A stretch of 64,000 nucleotides of DNA from Nitrosospira briensis C-128 (GCF_000619905.2 NZ_CP012371.1:2604001-2668000); one strand, 5' to 3'. Positions 41,120 to 51,424 are shown, numbered from the stretch's first letter. Translations and numbers: made by a program. The notes: generated by a model from the letters alone, not told the origin.

Positions 41120-41707
41120 ATGTCCGAATATCACCCTCTCCCTGCACAGCGTCTGGCGGGCGCTATCCGGGTCGTCCGTCCCATTCCGCCTAAATTTGTC
41201 ACGCTGATGTCGCCCGCTCTTGATGTGATGACCGACCTGCGTACTGTCGAGGCGGGTACAACCGAACCCAATGAAACGATGGAACGCGCAAATACACACA
41301 TGATGGAGCGAGGTATACGTTCACTGCTGGTGCTGAACCAGGATCAGATTCTGGTGGGCATGATTACCGCGGCCGATATTCTCGGTGAAAAGCCGCTTCG
41401 CTTCATTCAGGAGCGGCACATGAAGCATAATGAGATTCTGGTCGCTGATATCATGACACCGCTCGATCATCTGGAAGCTATTCCGATCGAACAGGTTCAG
41501 CATGGCAAAGTCGCAAATGTCGTCGCCAGCTTGCGCAATGCCGGGCGGCAGCATTCTTTAGTCATAGAGAGCGATCACGAGGGCAATCTCGAGGTGTGCG
41601 GTATTTTTTCGTTGACGCAGATCGAGAAGCAACTTGGCGCCGCAATTCTGCCGATAGAGGTGGCGAGGACTTTTACTGAAATTGAAGAAGCATTGATCAC
41701 AAGTTAG
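41120..41707 (+). CDS. CBS-domain protein
   Basis: A 195-residue protein with two CBS motifs. The first runs from ANTHMMERGIRSLLVLNQDQILVGMITAADIL and the second from VADIMTPLDHLEAIP to HSLVIESDHEGNLEVCGIFSLTQIE. A Bateman pair binds adenine nucleotides, and the protein has no other domain, so it is probably a regulatory or accessory factor. GGAGG before the ATG at 41120 decides the start over an upstream frame. No operon partner. Confidence 0.85.
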   Translation: MSEYHPLPAQRLAGAIRVVRPIPPKFVTLMSPALDVMTDLRTVEAGTTEPNETMERANTHMMERGIRSLLVLNQDQILVGMITAADILGEKPLRFIQERHMKHNEILVADIMTPLDHLEAIPIEQVQHGKVANVVASLRNAGRQHSLVIESDHEGNLEVCGIFSLTQIEKQLGAAILPIEVARTFTEIEEALITS

Positions 41708-41836
41708 CATGTGGGTGTGCTGCGGGGCGAGCGATAGGCGCCATTCAACTACTCTCGGGGCGTAATTACCCGGCATGCGAGCCATCCAGGCTTGTATTAG
41801 CTGACTGAACGTACCTAACCTGAAGCATTCGTGTTC

Positions 41837-42196
41837 CTACGCGAGCTTCGATCCTCTTTCGATGCATATTCCCACTTTTTTCACGCCGCGTATCGCGCTG
41901 AGTTTCGCAACGCTGACTTTTATCCAGGGTGATTTGAATTCGGTCAAGACGATTTGCGCGATATGCTCAGCCAAGGCTTCCAGCAGAGAAAAATGCTTCT
42001 GTGAAAGGGTTTCATTGATGCGCTGGACAATAAAGGCATAATCCAGCGCATCCTCGATATTATCAGTTTGGCAAGCTCGGCTTGTCACCAGTCCGATCTC
42101 CAAATCGAGTTGGATGGTTTGTGCAGTGTTGAGCTCCCATGGATAGATCCCAATCAAGGTTTTGATCTTGAGCTCATTCAAAAAAATAATGTCCAT
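41837..42196 (-). CDS. folB: dihydroneopterin aldolase
   Basis: Folate synthesis enzyme, 119 residues. It opens MDIIFLNELKIKTLIGIYPWE, with catalytic Glu in GIYPWELNTAQ (E near residue 21), followed by LDYAFIVQRINETLSQKHFSLLEALAEHIA and a terminal VGICIERGS. The start at 42196 fits the family; the longer frame to 42259 does not. The gene usually pairs with plsY across a divergent promoter; here MITE copy B has inserted between them. Confidence 0.92.
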   Translation of the reverse strand: MDIIFLNELKIKTLIGIYPWELNTAQTIQLDLEIGLVTSRACQTDNIEDALDYAFIVQRINETLSQKHFSLLEALAEHIAQIVLTEFKSPWIKVSVAKLSAIRGVKKVGICIERGSKLA

Positions 42197-42372
42197 ATAT
42201 GAAGTCTCTGAATAAATCCCCGGGTTTTCCGGAGGGGCGCGACAGCGGTGCAGCAGCATGACAAGACCAGATTCCCCCAGGAAAAGGTCCAGCTATAACC
42301 GTCGCCGCGCCCTTGGAACCGCCCAGATTCTACCAGTTCAGTCGTCGATTAAATCCTGGAGTCTTTATTAAA

Positions 42373-42758
42373 CCTAAATCCGGTAGTTGACCGCTCATTT
42401 AATAGATCAGTGTCGTGATTAATAACAATATTTCATATTATTTAACGCTCACCTTCCGGGCGAGGGCGCTACGGGGCGAATTGCACAGTTTTTGGGGCAC
42501 ATGGCTGCGTTGCAACTTCTTGGAATGGAACGGCGCCCCGAAGCGTCGCCCGAGGGGCCCCGCGAAGCGGGGATCGGGCAGCGCAGGGGATGCCGCGATT
42601 GCGCTCCGCACGCAAAGGGGCGCCAGCATCCCGCTTCGGGGTCGCACCTTCCTGCGGAAGGCACTGCTCCGCCCTGCGCGGTCGCATTCCGCGTCGTTGC
42701 GCCTTGCCCTGCACCCCAAAAACCGTACACTTTACCCCGTCCAACTACCGGATTTAGG
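42373..42758. mobile_element. MITE-like element, copy B (386 bp) with TTAAA target duplication
   Basis: Same terminal repeats as copy A, starting CCTAAATCCGGTAGTTG and ending CAACTACCGGATTTAGG, flanked on both sides by TTAAA. The outer parts match copy A in reverse orientation; the central GC-rich part of about 150 bases is present only here and is full of short inverted repeats (for example GGGGCCC and CCGCTTCGCGGGG types). No transposase. It lies in the folB-plsY divergent intergenic region. Confidence 0.9.
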
Positions 42759-42859
42759 TTAAAAGCTCCAGCAGAAACAAAGGCGCGTATGGACGAAGTT
42801 ATTTTCACGTAGAATCACGGGAATTTTTTTCTTCCCTCTGCAACGATGTCGCTAATTAA

Positions 42860-43456
42860 ATGATGCTGATGGCCCTTGTCCTGCTGGCCTATTTGCTGGG
42901 ATCCATTTCCTTTGGGGTGCTGGCAGCTCGGCTCTTCCACTTGCCCGACCCTCGTACATACGGCTCAAAAAATCCAGGGGCCACGAATGTGCTGCGCAGT
43001 GGAAAGAAAGCGGCCGCCGTGTTCACGCTGCTGGGGGATGTCGGCAAAGGCTGGCTGTCGGTCGTCTTGGCGCAATGTTTTGCGCTCGGTGAGGAAGCGA
43101 TTGCCGTAGTGGCGCTGGCAGTGTTTCTGGGCCATTTATTCCCGATATTCCTGCGTTTCAAAGGCGGGAAAGGGGTAGCGACGGCACTGGGCGTATTATT
43201 GGGGTTTAACCCCTGGATAGGGCTGCTGGCAATCGCGACCTGGATCATCGTTGCTGCGATCTGGCGCTTCTCATCGCTAGCAGCCTTAGCCGCGGCGGGG
43301 TTCGCGCCAATTTTCGCCGTGTTTTTTTTTGGTTTTGAAGCCCGTACCGTTGTCGTTTTTATCATGTCCGTATTGCTTGTCTGGCGGCATAAATCAAATA
43401 TCGCCAGCTTGATTGCGGGTGGTGAACCACGGATCGGCAAGCACAGCGCCTCATGA
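42860..43456 (+). CDS. plsY: glycerol-3-phosphate acyltransferase PlsY
   Basis: Membrane enzyme that acylates glycerol-3-phosphate from acyl-phosphate, 198 residues, with five hydrophobic helices. The three PlsY motifs are seen: [26 protein letters not shown] and [18 protein letters not shown]. It is convergent with tsaD, whose stop abuts its own stop with no gap. Confidence 0.95.
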   Translation: MMLMALVLLAYLLGSISFGVLAARLFHLPDPRTYGSKNPGATNVLRSGKKAAAVFTLLGDVGKGWLSVVLAQCFALGEEAIAVVALAVFLGHLFPIFLRFKGGKGVATALGVLLGFNPWIGLLAIATWIIVAAIWRFSSLAALAAAGFAPIFAVFFFGFEARTVVVFIMSVLLVWRHKSNIASLIAGGEPRIGKHSAS

Positions 43457-44500
43457 TTATCCCTCCGCGGCATCCTGCATCTCCAGATCCCATCGGGCTT
43501 TTATCGTAAACGTATTATCCGGCTTTTTATTCCACGTTTCTGATGCCTGTAATCGCATCGCTCCGGCAAATGCGATCATGGCGCCATTGTCCGTACAAAA
43601 TTCGAGTTCGGGAAAAAAAACAGTGGCGCCCATTTTTTCGGCTTCCCGGCAGAGATTGCTCCGCAGTTGACGGTTTGCCCCCACTCCGCCTGCAACCACC
43701 AGTTGAGTAAGACCAGTTCTTGAAAGTGCCGCCAGCGATTTTTCCGTCAGGACGTCAACGACGGCTTCCTGAAAAGCAGAGGCAAGGGCACCTCGGATTT
43801 GCTGGGTCAGGGGTTGTTTTCTGGCCAGGGTCAATACTGCTGTCTTGAGCCCGCTGAAGCTGAAATTGAGATCGCCGCTGCGGAGCATGGGGCGGGGAAG
43901 CTTGAATTGATTTGGTTGGCCTGACCGAAAAAATTCGTCAGCAAGTTTCGATAGCGCCGGACCGCCGGGATAGCTCAGCCCTAGCAGCTTGGCGGTCTTG
44001 TCGAAAGCTTCTCCCGCTGCATCATCCACGGTTTCACCGAGCAATTTATATAGCCCGAGGCCGCTCACTTCCATTAGCTGGGTATGGCCGCCCGATACGA
44101 GCAGCGCCACGAATGGAAAAGCCGGCGCGGGATCGGATAGCAGCGGAGAAAGGAGATGCCCCTCGAGGTGATGGATGCCCAGTACGGGAATTTCCAGTGC
44201 GAAACCCAGGGCGGCTGCGATACTCGCCCCTACCAGTAGCGCTCCCGCCAGTCCCGGTCCTTGAGTATAGGCGATGGCGTCGAGGGCTTTTAGGTCGAGC
44301 CCGGCCGCCGCGCACGTTTGCCTGACGAGAGGCAATACCCGCCGGATGTGGTCGCGGGAGGCAAGTTCCGGCACCACGCCGCCATACTCCCCGTGCATTT
44401 CCGTCTGGGAATGAAGCGCGTGGCTCAACAGCCCCTGCTGAGTGTGATAAAGCGCGACCCCGGTTTCGTCGCAGGATGTTTCAATGCCAAGTATGAGCAA
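43457..44500 (-). CDS. tsaD: tRNA N6-adenosine threonylcarbamoyltransferase TsaD
   Basis: Makes t6A37 in ANN-decoding tRNAs with TsaB/TsaE; 347 residues. It opens [18 protein letters not shown]; the iron or metal site is in [13 protein letters not shown], and [14 protein letters not shown] and [13 protein letters not shown] are conserved ATP-site motifs. It is divergent from rpsU, a conserved arrangement. Confidence 0.96.
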   Translation of the reverse strand: MLILGIETSCDETGVALYHTQQGLLSHALHSQTEMHGEYGGVVPELASRDHIRRVLPLVRQTCAAAGLDLKALDAIAYTQGPGLAGALLVGASIAAALGFALEIPVLGIHHLEGHLLSPLLSDPAPAFPFVALLVSGGHTQLMEVSGLGLYKLLGETVDDAAGEAFDKTAKLLGLSYPGGPALSKLADEFFRSGQPNQFKLPRPMLRSGDLNFSFSGLKTAVLTLARKQPLTQQIRGALASAFQEAVVDVLTEKSLAALSRTGLTQLVVAGGVGANRQLRSNLCREAEKMGATVFFPELEFCTDNGAMIAFAGAMRLQASETWNKKPDNTFTIKARWDLEMQDAAEG

Positions 44501-44549
44501 TGGAATATGGGAGAAATTACTCTTTCACGACAGCATTTGGCACTTGTTA

Positions 44550-44555
44550 TATAAT
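44550..44555 (+). promoter_or_regulatory. candidate -10 box upstream of rpsU
   Basis: A perfect TATAAT about 100 bases before the rpsU start in the divergent tsaD-rpsU region. No convincing -35 hexamer at normal spacing. Confidence 0.3.
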
Positions 44556-44650
44556 AGTGCGCTGTCTATAGTTAGATCAACCATACGATACTGTTTACCC
44601 CGCCCCTCTTTGTCAGTCATTCAACATTTCTAGAAAGGAACCAAATCTTC

Positions 44651-44863
44651 ATGACCACTATTAAAGTCAAGGAAAACGAGCCGTTTGAAGTTGCCATGCG
44701 ACGTTTCAAGCGTACCATAGAAAAAACCGGTCTGCTCACCGAGTTGCGTGCCCGGGAATTCTACGAAAAACCGACGGCTGAACGCAAGCGCAAGTTGGCC
44801 GCGGCAGTTAAGCGCACTTACAAACGTCTGCGCAGCCAATTGCTTCCCCCGAAACTTTATTAG
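44651..44863 (+). CDS. rpsU: 30S ribosomal protein S21
   Basis: A 70-residue basic ribosomal protein ([33 protein letters not shown]). GAAAGGA lies upstream. It heads the macromolecular synthesis operon rpsU-yqeY-dnaG-rpoD. Confidence 0.97.
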   Translation: MTTIKVKENEPFEVAMRRFKRTIEKTGLLTELRAREFYEKPTAERKRKLAAAVKRTYKRLRSQLLPPKLY

Positions 44864-44928
44864 TCAAAGTCACTCCAAAAAACGAGTGAAACTTCCATAA
44901 TAATAAGCGCTGCCCGGTTTGGTTCATT

Positions 44929-45375
44929 GTGGATCTGAAAAAACAAATCACCGAAGACATGAAGGCCGCCATGCGTTCAGGCGATACGCGGCGACGGGAT
45001 GCTATCCGGCTGCTGCAGGCGGCTATCAAGCAGCGCGAGGTGGATGAGCGTATCGAGCTGGATGACGTTGCGGTAGTCGCTGTAATCGAAAAGATGCTGA
45101 AACAGCGCAAGGATTCCATTGCCCAGTATGAGGCTGCTCATCGTCAGGATTTGGCCGATGTAGAGAAATACGAAATGGGCGTGCTGCAACATTATATGCC
45201 TCAGGCATTGAGCGACAGCGAAGTGGAAAGTGCCGTAAGCGAAGCGATTTCCGCTGTTGGCGCCAAAGGACAACAGGACATGGGACGGGTGATGACGATA
45301 CTCAAACCCAAACTTGCAGGGCGCGCCGATATGGGAAAAGTATCGGCCTTGGTAAAAAACAGGCTCATCACCTGA
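44929..45375 (+). CDS. GatB/YqeY domain protein
   Basis: A 148-residue helical protein of the YqeY family (DLKKQITEDMKAAMRSGDTRRRDAIRLLQAAIKQREVDE in parts, and YMPQALSDSEVESAV). It resembles the C-terminal tail domain of GatB; proposed to affect tRNA amidation, not proven. GTG start at 44929. It stands between rpsU and dnaG, its standard place. Confidence 0.92.
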   Translation: MDLKKQITEDMKAAMRSGDTRRRDAIRLLQAAIKQREVDERIELDDVAVVAVIEKMLKQRKDSIAQYEAAHRQDLADVEKYEMGVLQHYMPQALSDSEVESAVSEAISAVGAKGQQDMGRVMTILKPKLAGRADMGKVSALVKNRLIT

Positions 45376-45522
45376 TACCGCAGCTTATCGCCGCAGATAG
45401 CTGCAAAGGCTGTTACAAATATCGCGCGTATCGAGACTGCTGGAGTGTACGTGTACCTGCTTTCAACAAAATACTTCCTGTTCGCGCCCTGCCTTGGGGC
45501 AATATTGCGTGATCCACTATAA

Positions 45523-47304
45523 ATGATTTCACAATCATTCATTCACGAACTGCTCAACCGTGTAGATATCGTTGACGTCATTGAGCGCGACCTGCCGCTT
45601 AAGAAAGGTGGCGCAAATTATGCGGCGTGCTGCCCGTTTCATAGCGAAAAGACACCTTCTTTCACGGTAAGCCCCACCAAGCAGTTTTATCACTGTTTTG
45701 GCTGCGGTGCTCACGGCAGCGCCATCGGCTTCGTGATGGAATACAACGGCATGAATTTTGTCGAAGCGGTGGATGATCTGGCGGCCCGGATCGGGCTTCA
45801 GGTTCCTGTGCAACAAACGGAATCCCGCTCTGGAGCAGTGGAATCGGGGTCGGCGCAAGACAAGCCGCAAGGAGGCCAAAACTCTTCCGGGGATTTGCTC
45901 GATGTAATGAATATAGCTGCCCGATTTTATCGGGAACAGCTCAAGCATTCGAAAGATGCCATTATTTATCTGAAGAAGCGTGGTTTGACGGGCGAGACTG
46001 CTGCCCGCTTCAGCATTGGTTATGCGCCGGCCGGTTGGCGAAACCTGGATGCCGTATTTTCCAGCGCCCCGACAAAGGCACAGAAAAATCTGCTGGTGGA
46101 GTCCGGGCTGGTGATCGCGAACGACGATGGTAAATACTACGACCGGTTCCGCGACCGCATCATGTTTCCCATTCTTAACCTCAAAGGAGCGATTGTAGGT
46201 TTCGGTGGGCGAGTGCTGGAACAGGGTGAGCCCAAATATCTTAACTCTCCCGAAACACCCGTGTTTCAGAAGGGCCACGAACTCTATAACCTCTTCACCG
46301 CCCGCAGGGCAATCCGCATGGCGGGATGTGTCATCGTGGTAGAAGGATACATGGATGTGGTGGCGCTTTTTCAGCATGGCATCGAGTACGCAGTTGCCGC
46401 GTTGGGCACGGCAATAACGCCTTACCATGTCCAGAAACTTCTGCGCCAGTCCGATAATGTCGTGTTTTGTTTCGATGGAGACAACGCCGGCAGGAAGGCG
46501 GCGTGGCGGGCGTTAGAGGATAGTCTTGGGCAGCTTGTGGACGGTAAGAACGTCAGTTTTCTTTTCCTGCCCGAAGGTGAAGATCCGGATAGCTACGTTC
46601 GCAATTTCGGCAAGGATACTTTTGAAGCCTTGTTAAAACAGACATTGCCGTTATCGGTTTTTCTATTTAGGGAACTGTCGGGGCGTGCGGACATCAAAAC
46701 TAGCGAGGGGCGAGCTAAACTGGTACAGGATGCCAAGCCGTTGCTTGCAAAGGTTACTGCGCCGGGGCTCGCGCTGATGCTGTTAAAAAGATTGGCGGAG
46801 ATCAGCGGCCTCGATCAGAGGGAGTTGGAAGGGCTGTTAAAGATCAAGCGCGTTTCAGCTTCCCGGTCGCGTGAAAGGGCTCCTCGACCACAACCTGCCT
46901 CACCTTATCGCTGGTTGATGCAGGTATTGTTATACGACCCCGGCTATATCCAGAAGCTGGATAGAGAGTTGCTCATACAGAACGAGGAATATGCTGAAGA
47001 AGTGGCAGCGCTGAAGGCTCTGGTTGAATTTATCGATACGCACCCCAACGTTGGAGGAAACACGGCAATACCTTCGGCTATCGCATATTTTCACGACAGT
47101 TCCCATCGCATTCTCCTGGAGAAGGCGGAGAGCAACACGCTCACGTGGGATAGCGAGATAGATCTGGAAGCAGAGTTTTCCGGCGCAATGGCCCGGTTGC
47201 GTGAAATGAAACGTAAAGAGCGAATGGCGGCATTACACAACAAGTCCTTGAGCGCGCTTACTCCTGAGGAAAAACAGGAGCTCCAGCGAATGGCGATTTC
47301 TTGA
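45523..47304 (+). CDS. dnaG: DNA primase
   Basis: Synthesises RNA primers at the replication fork, 593 residues. The N-terminal CHC2 zinc finger is in CCPFHSEKTPSFTVSPTKQ with FGCGAHG. The TOPRIM core has VVEGYMDVVALFQHG and CFDGDNAGRKAAW. A low-complexity linker (SASRSRERAPRPQPASPYR) precedes the DnaB-binding domain. No strong ribosome binding site before the ATG. Confidence 0.97.
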   Translation: MISQSFIHELLNRVDIVDVIERDLPLKKGGANYAACCPFHSEKTPSFTVSPTKQFYHCFGCGAHGSAIGFVMEYNGMNFVEAVDDLAARIGLQVPVQQTESRSGAVESGSAQDKPQGGQNSSGDLLDVMNIAARFYREQLKHSKDAIIYLKKRGLTGETAARFSIGYAPAGWRNLDAVFSSAPTKAQKNLLVESGLVIANDDGKYYDRFRDRIMFPILNLKGAIVGFGGRVLEQGEPKYLNSPETPVFQKGHELYNLFTARRAIRMAGCVIVVEGYMDVVALFQHGIEYAVAALGTAITPYHVQKLLRQSDNVVFCFDGDNAGRKAAWRALEDSLGQLVDGKNVSFLFLPEGEDPDSYVRNFGKDTFEALLKQTLPLSVFLFRELSGRADIKTSEGRAKLVQDAKPLLAKVTAPGLALMLLKRLAEISGLDQRELEGLLKIKRVSASRSRERAPRPQPASPYRWLMQVLLYDPGYIQKLDRELLIQNEEYAEEVAALKALVEFIDTHPNVGGNTAIPSAIAYFHDSSHRILLEKAESNTLTWDSEIDLEAEFSGAMARLREMKRKERMAALHNKSLSALTPEEKQELQRMAIS

Positions 47305-47324
47305 AGACGATGTGGGACAGCATA

Positions 47325-47353
47325 CGGACAGTGTAATTGAATCTTGATATAAT
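47325..47353 (+). promoter_or_regulatory. candidate promoter of rpoD
   Basis: CGGACA (-35, 47325-47330), 17-base spacer, TATAAT (-10, 47348-47353). It would give rpoD its own transcript beside read-through from dnaG. Confidence 0.5.
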
Positions 47354-47399
47354 AGAGAGTTTTTGAATTTCAACTGGCGATACTATTTTGGAAAAAAAC

Positions 47400-49631
47400 A
47401 TGGTAAAACCAAAAATACAAGTCAAAGCGGCGATAAAGGCAAAGACCGGAGCTTCGCTGGCTGCGGCTGTGAGTCGTCCCGCCGATGACGTTCGGGTGGC
47501 CGCCAAAAAGGAAGCAAACGATATGAAGAAGTCGCCGAGAGGGCAGCCAAAAGAAGTGGTGGCAAAAGCGCCGGTAAAGACGGCTGCAGAAACACAGGAA
47601 GACGATGTTACGACAACTACTGCAAAGTCGGCGGCTAAAGTCCCGGCCGCTGTGACCGAAATCGTGAGGCCGATAATGACCACCAAGGAACCGAGTCCGC
47701 TTGCTGCCAAAATAAGTAAAGTCAAGGCAGCAAAGGAAGGCAAGCTTGCCCAGTCGAAAGATGCAGAAAAATCTTCGCTTGCACCGCAGGATCTCGAGGC
47801 GCGGCGTATGCGGCTCAAAAGCCTGATTGTGCAAGGCAAGGAGCGCGGCTACCTGACCTATGCCGAGATCAACGATCACCTTCCCGATGATATGCTCGAT
47901 GCCGAGCAGATCGAGAATATCATCAGCATGATCAATGACGTCGGCATTTCTGTTTATGATGAAGCGCCCGACGCGGAAACACTGCTGATGTCGGAGACTG
48001 CGCCCACGGTGGCCGATGAGGATGTAGTGGAAGAAGCCGAAGCGGCGCTTTCCACTGTGGATTCGGAGTTTGGGCGCACCACCGATCCGGTCCGTATGTA
48101 TATGCGCGAAATGGGGTCGGTTGAATTGCTCACGCGCGAGAGCGAAATCGAGATAGCAAAACGTATCGAAGATGGCCTGAAGCATATGATCCAGGCGATT
48201 TCCGCCTGTCCGACAACCATAGCCGGGATTCTCGATCTCGCCAATAAGGTGGCGAAAGATGAGATGCGCATCGATGAGCTGGTTGATGGATTGCTGGACC
48301 CCAATGCCGAAGAGTTGCTCAGGGAAGAAATCTCCGAGGAGTCACTGGAGCAGGAACTGAGCACGGAGGATGGGGAAGACGAAGACATTGCTGCGATAGC
48401 CAATGCCAATTTGCTCAAATTGAAAAATGACGCGCTGGAGCGTTTCGCCGTAATTCAAAATGCATATGTGGAAATGCAGAAGGCGCTGGAGAAAAAAGGA
48501 CCGGGTAACAAAGCCTATAAAGACATACAGGAACAGATTTCGGCCGAACTCATGGCTATTCGGTTCTCGGCAAAGATGGTTGAAAAGCTTTGTGACACCC
48601 AGCGTGGGCTGGTGGATGAAATGCGAACCTACGAGCGCAAAATCCTGGAACTCTGCGTGACCAAGGCGGGGATGCCGCGTAACCACTTCATCAAGGCTTT
48701 TCCTGGTAATGAGAGCAACTTTGAGTGGATGGACAAGGAAGTCGCACTTGGCAAACCGTATAGCCAAGCGCTGGAGCGTTTCCGGCCGGATATCGTGGAG
48801 CAGCAGCAAAACCTGTTGACGCTGCAACAGCAGGTCGGTATCCCCTTGAAAGACCTGAAGGAAATCAATCGCCGGATGTCGACGGGTGAGGCCAAGGCAC
48901 GCCGAGCCAAGCGCGAAATGACCGAAGCCAATTTGCGGCTGGTGATTTCCATCGCCAAAAAGTATACCAACCGCGGATTGCAGTTTCTTGACCTCATTCA
49001 GGAAGGCAATATCGGGCTCATGAAAGCGGTGGATAAATTTGAATACCGGCGAGGTTACAAGTTTTCAACTTATGCGACCTGGTGGATTCGCCAGGCCATT
49101 ACCCGTTCCATCGCCGATCAGGCGCGCACCATACGTATTCCGGTGCACATGATCGAGACCATCAACAAGATGAATCGCATTTCGCGCCAGATTCTGCAGG
49201 AAACCGGACAGGAGCCGGAACCCGCCCTGCTGGCGGAGAAAATGGAAATGCCGGAAGAGAAAATTCGTAAAATCCTCAAGATTTCCAAAGAGCCTATTTC
49301 AATGGAAACACCGATAGGTGATGACGAAGATTCGCACCTTGGCGATTTCATCGAGGATGCCGCTACCATGGCGCCCGCGGACGCGGCAGTGTATGCCAGC
49401 CTGCGGGACGTAACGAAAGACATCCTCGACTCGCTGACGCCGCGCGAAGCAAAAGTGCTGCGCATGCGTTTCGGCATAGAAATGAATACTGACCATACAC
49501 TGGAGGAAGTCGGCAAGCAATTCGACGTGACCCGTGAACGTATTCGGCAGATCGAGGCCAAGGCATTGCGCAAACTGCGCCATCCTTCGCGTTCTGAACG
49601 CCTGCGCAGTTTCCTGGATACCGAAGGGTGA
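47400..49631 (+). CDS. rpoD: RNA polymerase sigma-70 factor RpoD
   Basis: Primary sigma factor, 743 residues from the ATG at 47400 (a TTG at 47388 is in frame). It is longer than E. coli RpoD because of a Lys/Ala-rich, poorly structured N-terminal extension of about 120 residues, as in other betaproteobacteria, before region 1.1 ([20 protein letters not shown]). Region 2 has [20 protein letters not shown] and [15 protein letters not shown]; region 4 ends with the [22 protein letters not shown]. The tRNA-Ile2 gene follows immediately. Confidence 0.97.
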   Translation: MVKPKIQVKAAIKAKTGASLAAAVSRPADDVRVAAKKEANDMKKSPRGQPKEVVAKAPVKTAAETQEDDVTTTTAKSAAKVPAAVTEIVRPIMTTKEPSPLAAKISKVKAAKEGKLAQSKDAEKSSLAPQDLEARRMRLKSLIVQGKERGYLTYAEINDHLPDDMLDAEQIENIISMINDVGISVYDEAPDAETLLMSETAPTVADEDVVEEAEAALSTVDSEFGRTTDPVRMYMREMGSVELLTRESEIEIAKRIEDGLKHMIQAISACPTTIAGILDLANKVAKDEMRIDELVDGLLDPNAEELLREEISEESLEQELSTEDGEDEDIAAIANANLLKLKNDALERFAVIQNAYVEMQKALEKKGPGNKAYKDIQEQISAELMAIRFSAKMVEKLCDTQRGLVDEMRTYERKILELCVTKAGMPRNHFIKAFPGNESNFEWMDKEVALGKPYSQALERFRPDIVEQQQNLLTLQQQVGIPLKDLKEINRRMSTGEAKARRAKREMTEANLRLVISIAKKYTNRGLQFLDLIQEGNIGLMKAVDKFEYRRGYKFSTYATWWIRQAITRSIADQARTIRIPVHMIETINKMNRISRQILQETGQEPEPALLAEKMEMPEEKIRKILKISKEPISMETPIGDDEDSHLGDFIEDAATMAPADAAVYASLRDVTKDILDSLTPREAKVLRMRFGIEMNTDHTLEEVGKQFDVTRERIRQIEAKALRKLRHPSRSERLRSFLDTEG

Positions 49632-49663
49632 TAGGTTCGGTATTGACTGCTGGTGTCTAAATC

Positions 49664-49740
<77 letters not shown>

Positions 49741-49747
49741 ATAAATT

Positions 49748-49782
49748 AAGCACTTAGCGCATTTTCGGCTAAGTGCTTTTTT
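49748..49782 (+). terminator. rho-independent terminator after tRNA-Ile2
   Basis: Perfect 11-bp stem AAGCACTTAGC / GCTAAGTGCTT with a 9-base loop and T6, eight bases after the tRNA CCA. It ends the rpoD-tRNA transcript. Confidence 0.9.
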
Positions 49783-49812
49783 CCGCAATTCTGTATCTTT
49801 TCCGCAATTCTG
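49779..49812. repeat. 15-bp direct repeat at the prophage edge
   Basis: TTTTCCGCAATTCTG occurs at 49779-49793 and 49798-49812, 19 bases apart, directly after the tRNA terminator. It may be part of the attachment site or integrase arm-site region; its match at the other end of the prophage is not visible here. Confidence 0.7.
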
Positions 49813-49992
49813 CTTTATTGAAATAAACCTGACCTAGTAATTTTGGTGATCGGCGCGACGGTCTCCCGCGTTTTTGGGCAAATACCCACACCGGAGCTCT
49901 GGTGTACCTTGGTCCAATAGACCAGCGCCCCTCGATGGTTAAAATAGCAATGGGAGCAGCGTGTTGCTCTAAGATTTGTTGCGGGAGGGAGC

Positions 49993-50292
49993 GTGGGACT
50001 CGTGAAAAGTTTAATAAATGATTGCGACCGTAAGGAAAGCGTTGCAATTGGAATTGCAATCAAGGCGGGTGTTTTGCAAGCGTGCGGGTTTCATGAAGGC
50101 ATAATTTTTGAAGGTAATGAAATTGATATTGAGCGCGCCTATAGGCTCGGAAATGCGGAATTTACGAATGGCATGCTTGGAGATTTATTTAGCTCCAGAC
50201 GCGAAATGACGGACTTCATCAAGAGCGTGGTTGAGGATAATAATGGAACGAGCAAGTGTTTTGTTTGTGCAAAAATGCTTGCCGATGATTAA
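49993..50292 (+). CDS. hypothetical protein at prophage edge, opposite strand
   Basis: A 99-residue protein on the plus strand, facing the phage lysis genes. GTG start preceded by GGGAGGGAGC. The sequence (GIAIKAGVLQACGFHEGIIFEGNEIDIERAYRLGN in parts, ending CFVCAKMLADD) is not a family I recognise. It is AT-richer than the phage genes, and its orientation and edge position fit an accessory moron gene expressed independently. No function assigned. Confidence 0.55.
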   Translation: MGLVKSLINDCDRKESVAIGIAIKAGVLQACGFHEGIIFEGNEIDIERAYRLGNAEFTNGMLGDLFSSRREMTDFIKSVVEDNNGTSKCFVCAKMLADD

Positions 50293-50442
50293 TAAAATAA
50301 ACTGCCACACCTTTCACTTGACGCAAATGTGCGCAAGTTGGCAAACTGCCGAATAAAATGCCTTACGCATGAAATGCCGATCACCCTTAAACCCAATGCA
50401 GGAGCGGCAACCCAGCGCAAAGCAGGCGGTTTGCCGATCACC

Positions 50443-50712
50443 CTATTTAGCGTTGCATCCCCGAACCGCCGCCCGTAGCTTAATCTCGCACGCCCATCTT
50501 TCCTCTATCTCAGCCCGCAGCGCCCTATTGATAGTCAGTGCATCATCAGCCGGTGAAACGCGGTCTACTGCGTAAGCGTCCCTGCACTCGGCTGGCGTCT
50601 CGACTTCGCACGGTACCGCGACAAGCCTCTCGATTACCTGAGTCTGGATCACCGGCTTTCCGGCGCATCCTGCCAGCGTCAAGCTAATTACCAGTATGGC
50701 GATTTTGTACAT
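50443..50712 (-). CDS. Rz1-like outer-membrane spanin lipoprotein
   Basis: An 89-residue lipoprotein with lipobox LTLAGC (Cys near residue 16). It starts 29 bases inside the end of the Rz-like gene in another frame, the classical overlapping Rz/Rz1 layout. With Rz it would bridge and fuse the two membranes at lysis. The mature part is Glu- and Arg-rich, less proline-rich than lambda Rz1. Confidence 0.8.
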   Translation of the reverse strand: MYKIAILVISLTLAGCAGKPVIQTQVIERLVAVPCEVETPAECRDAYAVDRVSPADDALTINRALRAEIEERWACEIKLRAAVRGCNAK

Positions 50713-51067
50713 ACTCGATTTGCTCCCTGATTATTGCATCACACGTCGATTCATCCGGACGCACCGGCAGGCTATTGACCTCTTGCGCAAGAGTCGAGTG
50801 TTTGCGAGCCCAATACTCCGCATCCTTCATCGCGGCATCCGCAGCTTTCTTCTTTGCAGCCAGCGCATCGGTAACATCCTTCACGCCGGCTTTGACTGAA
50901 ATGACATCAGTCTTACACTGTGCATTCGCCGCAGTCACAACTGCATCACGTGACTCAAGCTTGGCGATCTTGGCTCCATCCTTCCAATCCTTGACCATCC
51001 AACCGACCCCGCCGCCACCGAGCGCCGATCCAAGCGCAATCAAGATAACGATAAATAAACTGTACAT
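50684..51067 (-). CDS. Rz-like inner-membrane spanin
   Basis: A 127-residue protein with one N-terminal membrane helix (MYSLFIVILIALGSALGGGG) and a coiled-coil periplasmic part rich in Ala and Lys (VTDALAAKKKAADAAMKDAEYW). AAGGGG precedes the ATG at 51067. Its 3' end overlaps the Rz1-like gene. Confidence 0.78.
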   Translation of the reverse strand: MYSLFIVILIALGSALGGGGVGWMVKDWKDGAKIAKLESRDAVVTAANAQCKTDVISVKAGVKDVTDALAAKKKAADAAMKDAEYWARKHSTLAQEVNSLPVRPDESTCDAIIREQIEYVQNRHTGN

Positions 51068-51121
51068 TTTTACCCCTTGTCTCACCCTTAACCTGATGAT
51101 TTAAATCGATTGTAGGGCTTC

Positions 51122-51424
51122 TCAATCGCCCGATTTTTGTGCAATTTCGCGCCTTGCAATCCATACCTTATAAGGCGGCCTCCCTTCTTTAAATCGCCAG
51201 TAAAATACGGCTTGCGCACCCATGGATTCCATTTGCTCCCGCAAATCTCGATGCTGCTCTGGTGTCAGGACAGTGCCGCGTGCAATTTTGGCTTCGAAGA
51301 TCCCGGGCTCGACTTGCACCACCGCAAAGCCATCATCGAACGGTGCAAACTCACCAAACTTGGCGGGCTGATCGTGTAGGCGAACAAAACCGACGCTCCA
51401 CTCAATAGTTACGCAGCTGCTCAT
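51122..51424 (-). CDS. hypothetical phage protein in lysis module
   Basis: A 100-residue soluble protein (FDDGFAVVQVEPGIFEAKI, LTPEQHRDLREQMESMG, VFYWRFKEGRPPYKVWIARRE) I do not recognise. The ATG at 51424 overlaps the preceding small gene's stop as ATGA, which decides the start. It lies between the endolysin and the spanins. Not obviously a lysis factor; similar small proteins are common in phage lysis cassettes. Confidence 0.6.
   Translation of the reverse strand: MSSCVTIEWSVGFVRLHDQPAKFGEFAPFDDGFAVVQVEPGIFEAKIARGTVLTPEQHRDLREQMESMGAQAVFYWRFKEGRPPYKVWIARREIAQKSGD

Noticed and set aside
42415-42812. Open frames within MITE copy B
   Set aside because: Several overlapping frames on both strands arise from the GC-rich palindromic centre; none resembles a transposase.
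50378-50446. Direct repeat GCCGATCACCCT twice in the gap before the Rz1-like gene as an att core
   Set aside because: Only 12 bases, about 50 apart, inside the prophage; no link to the tRNA sequence.
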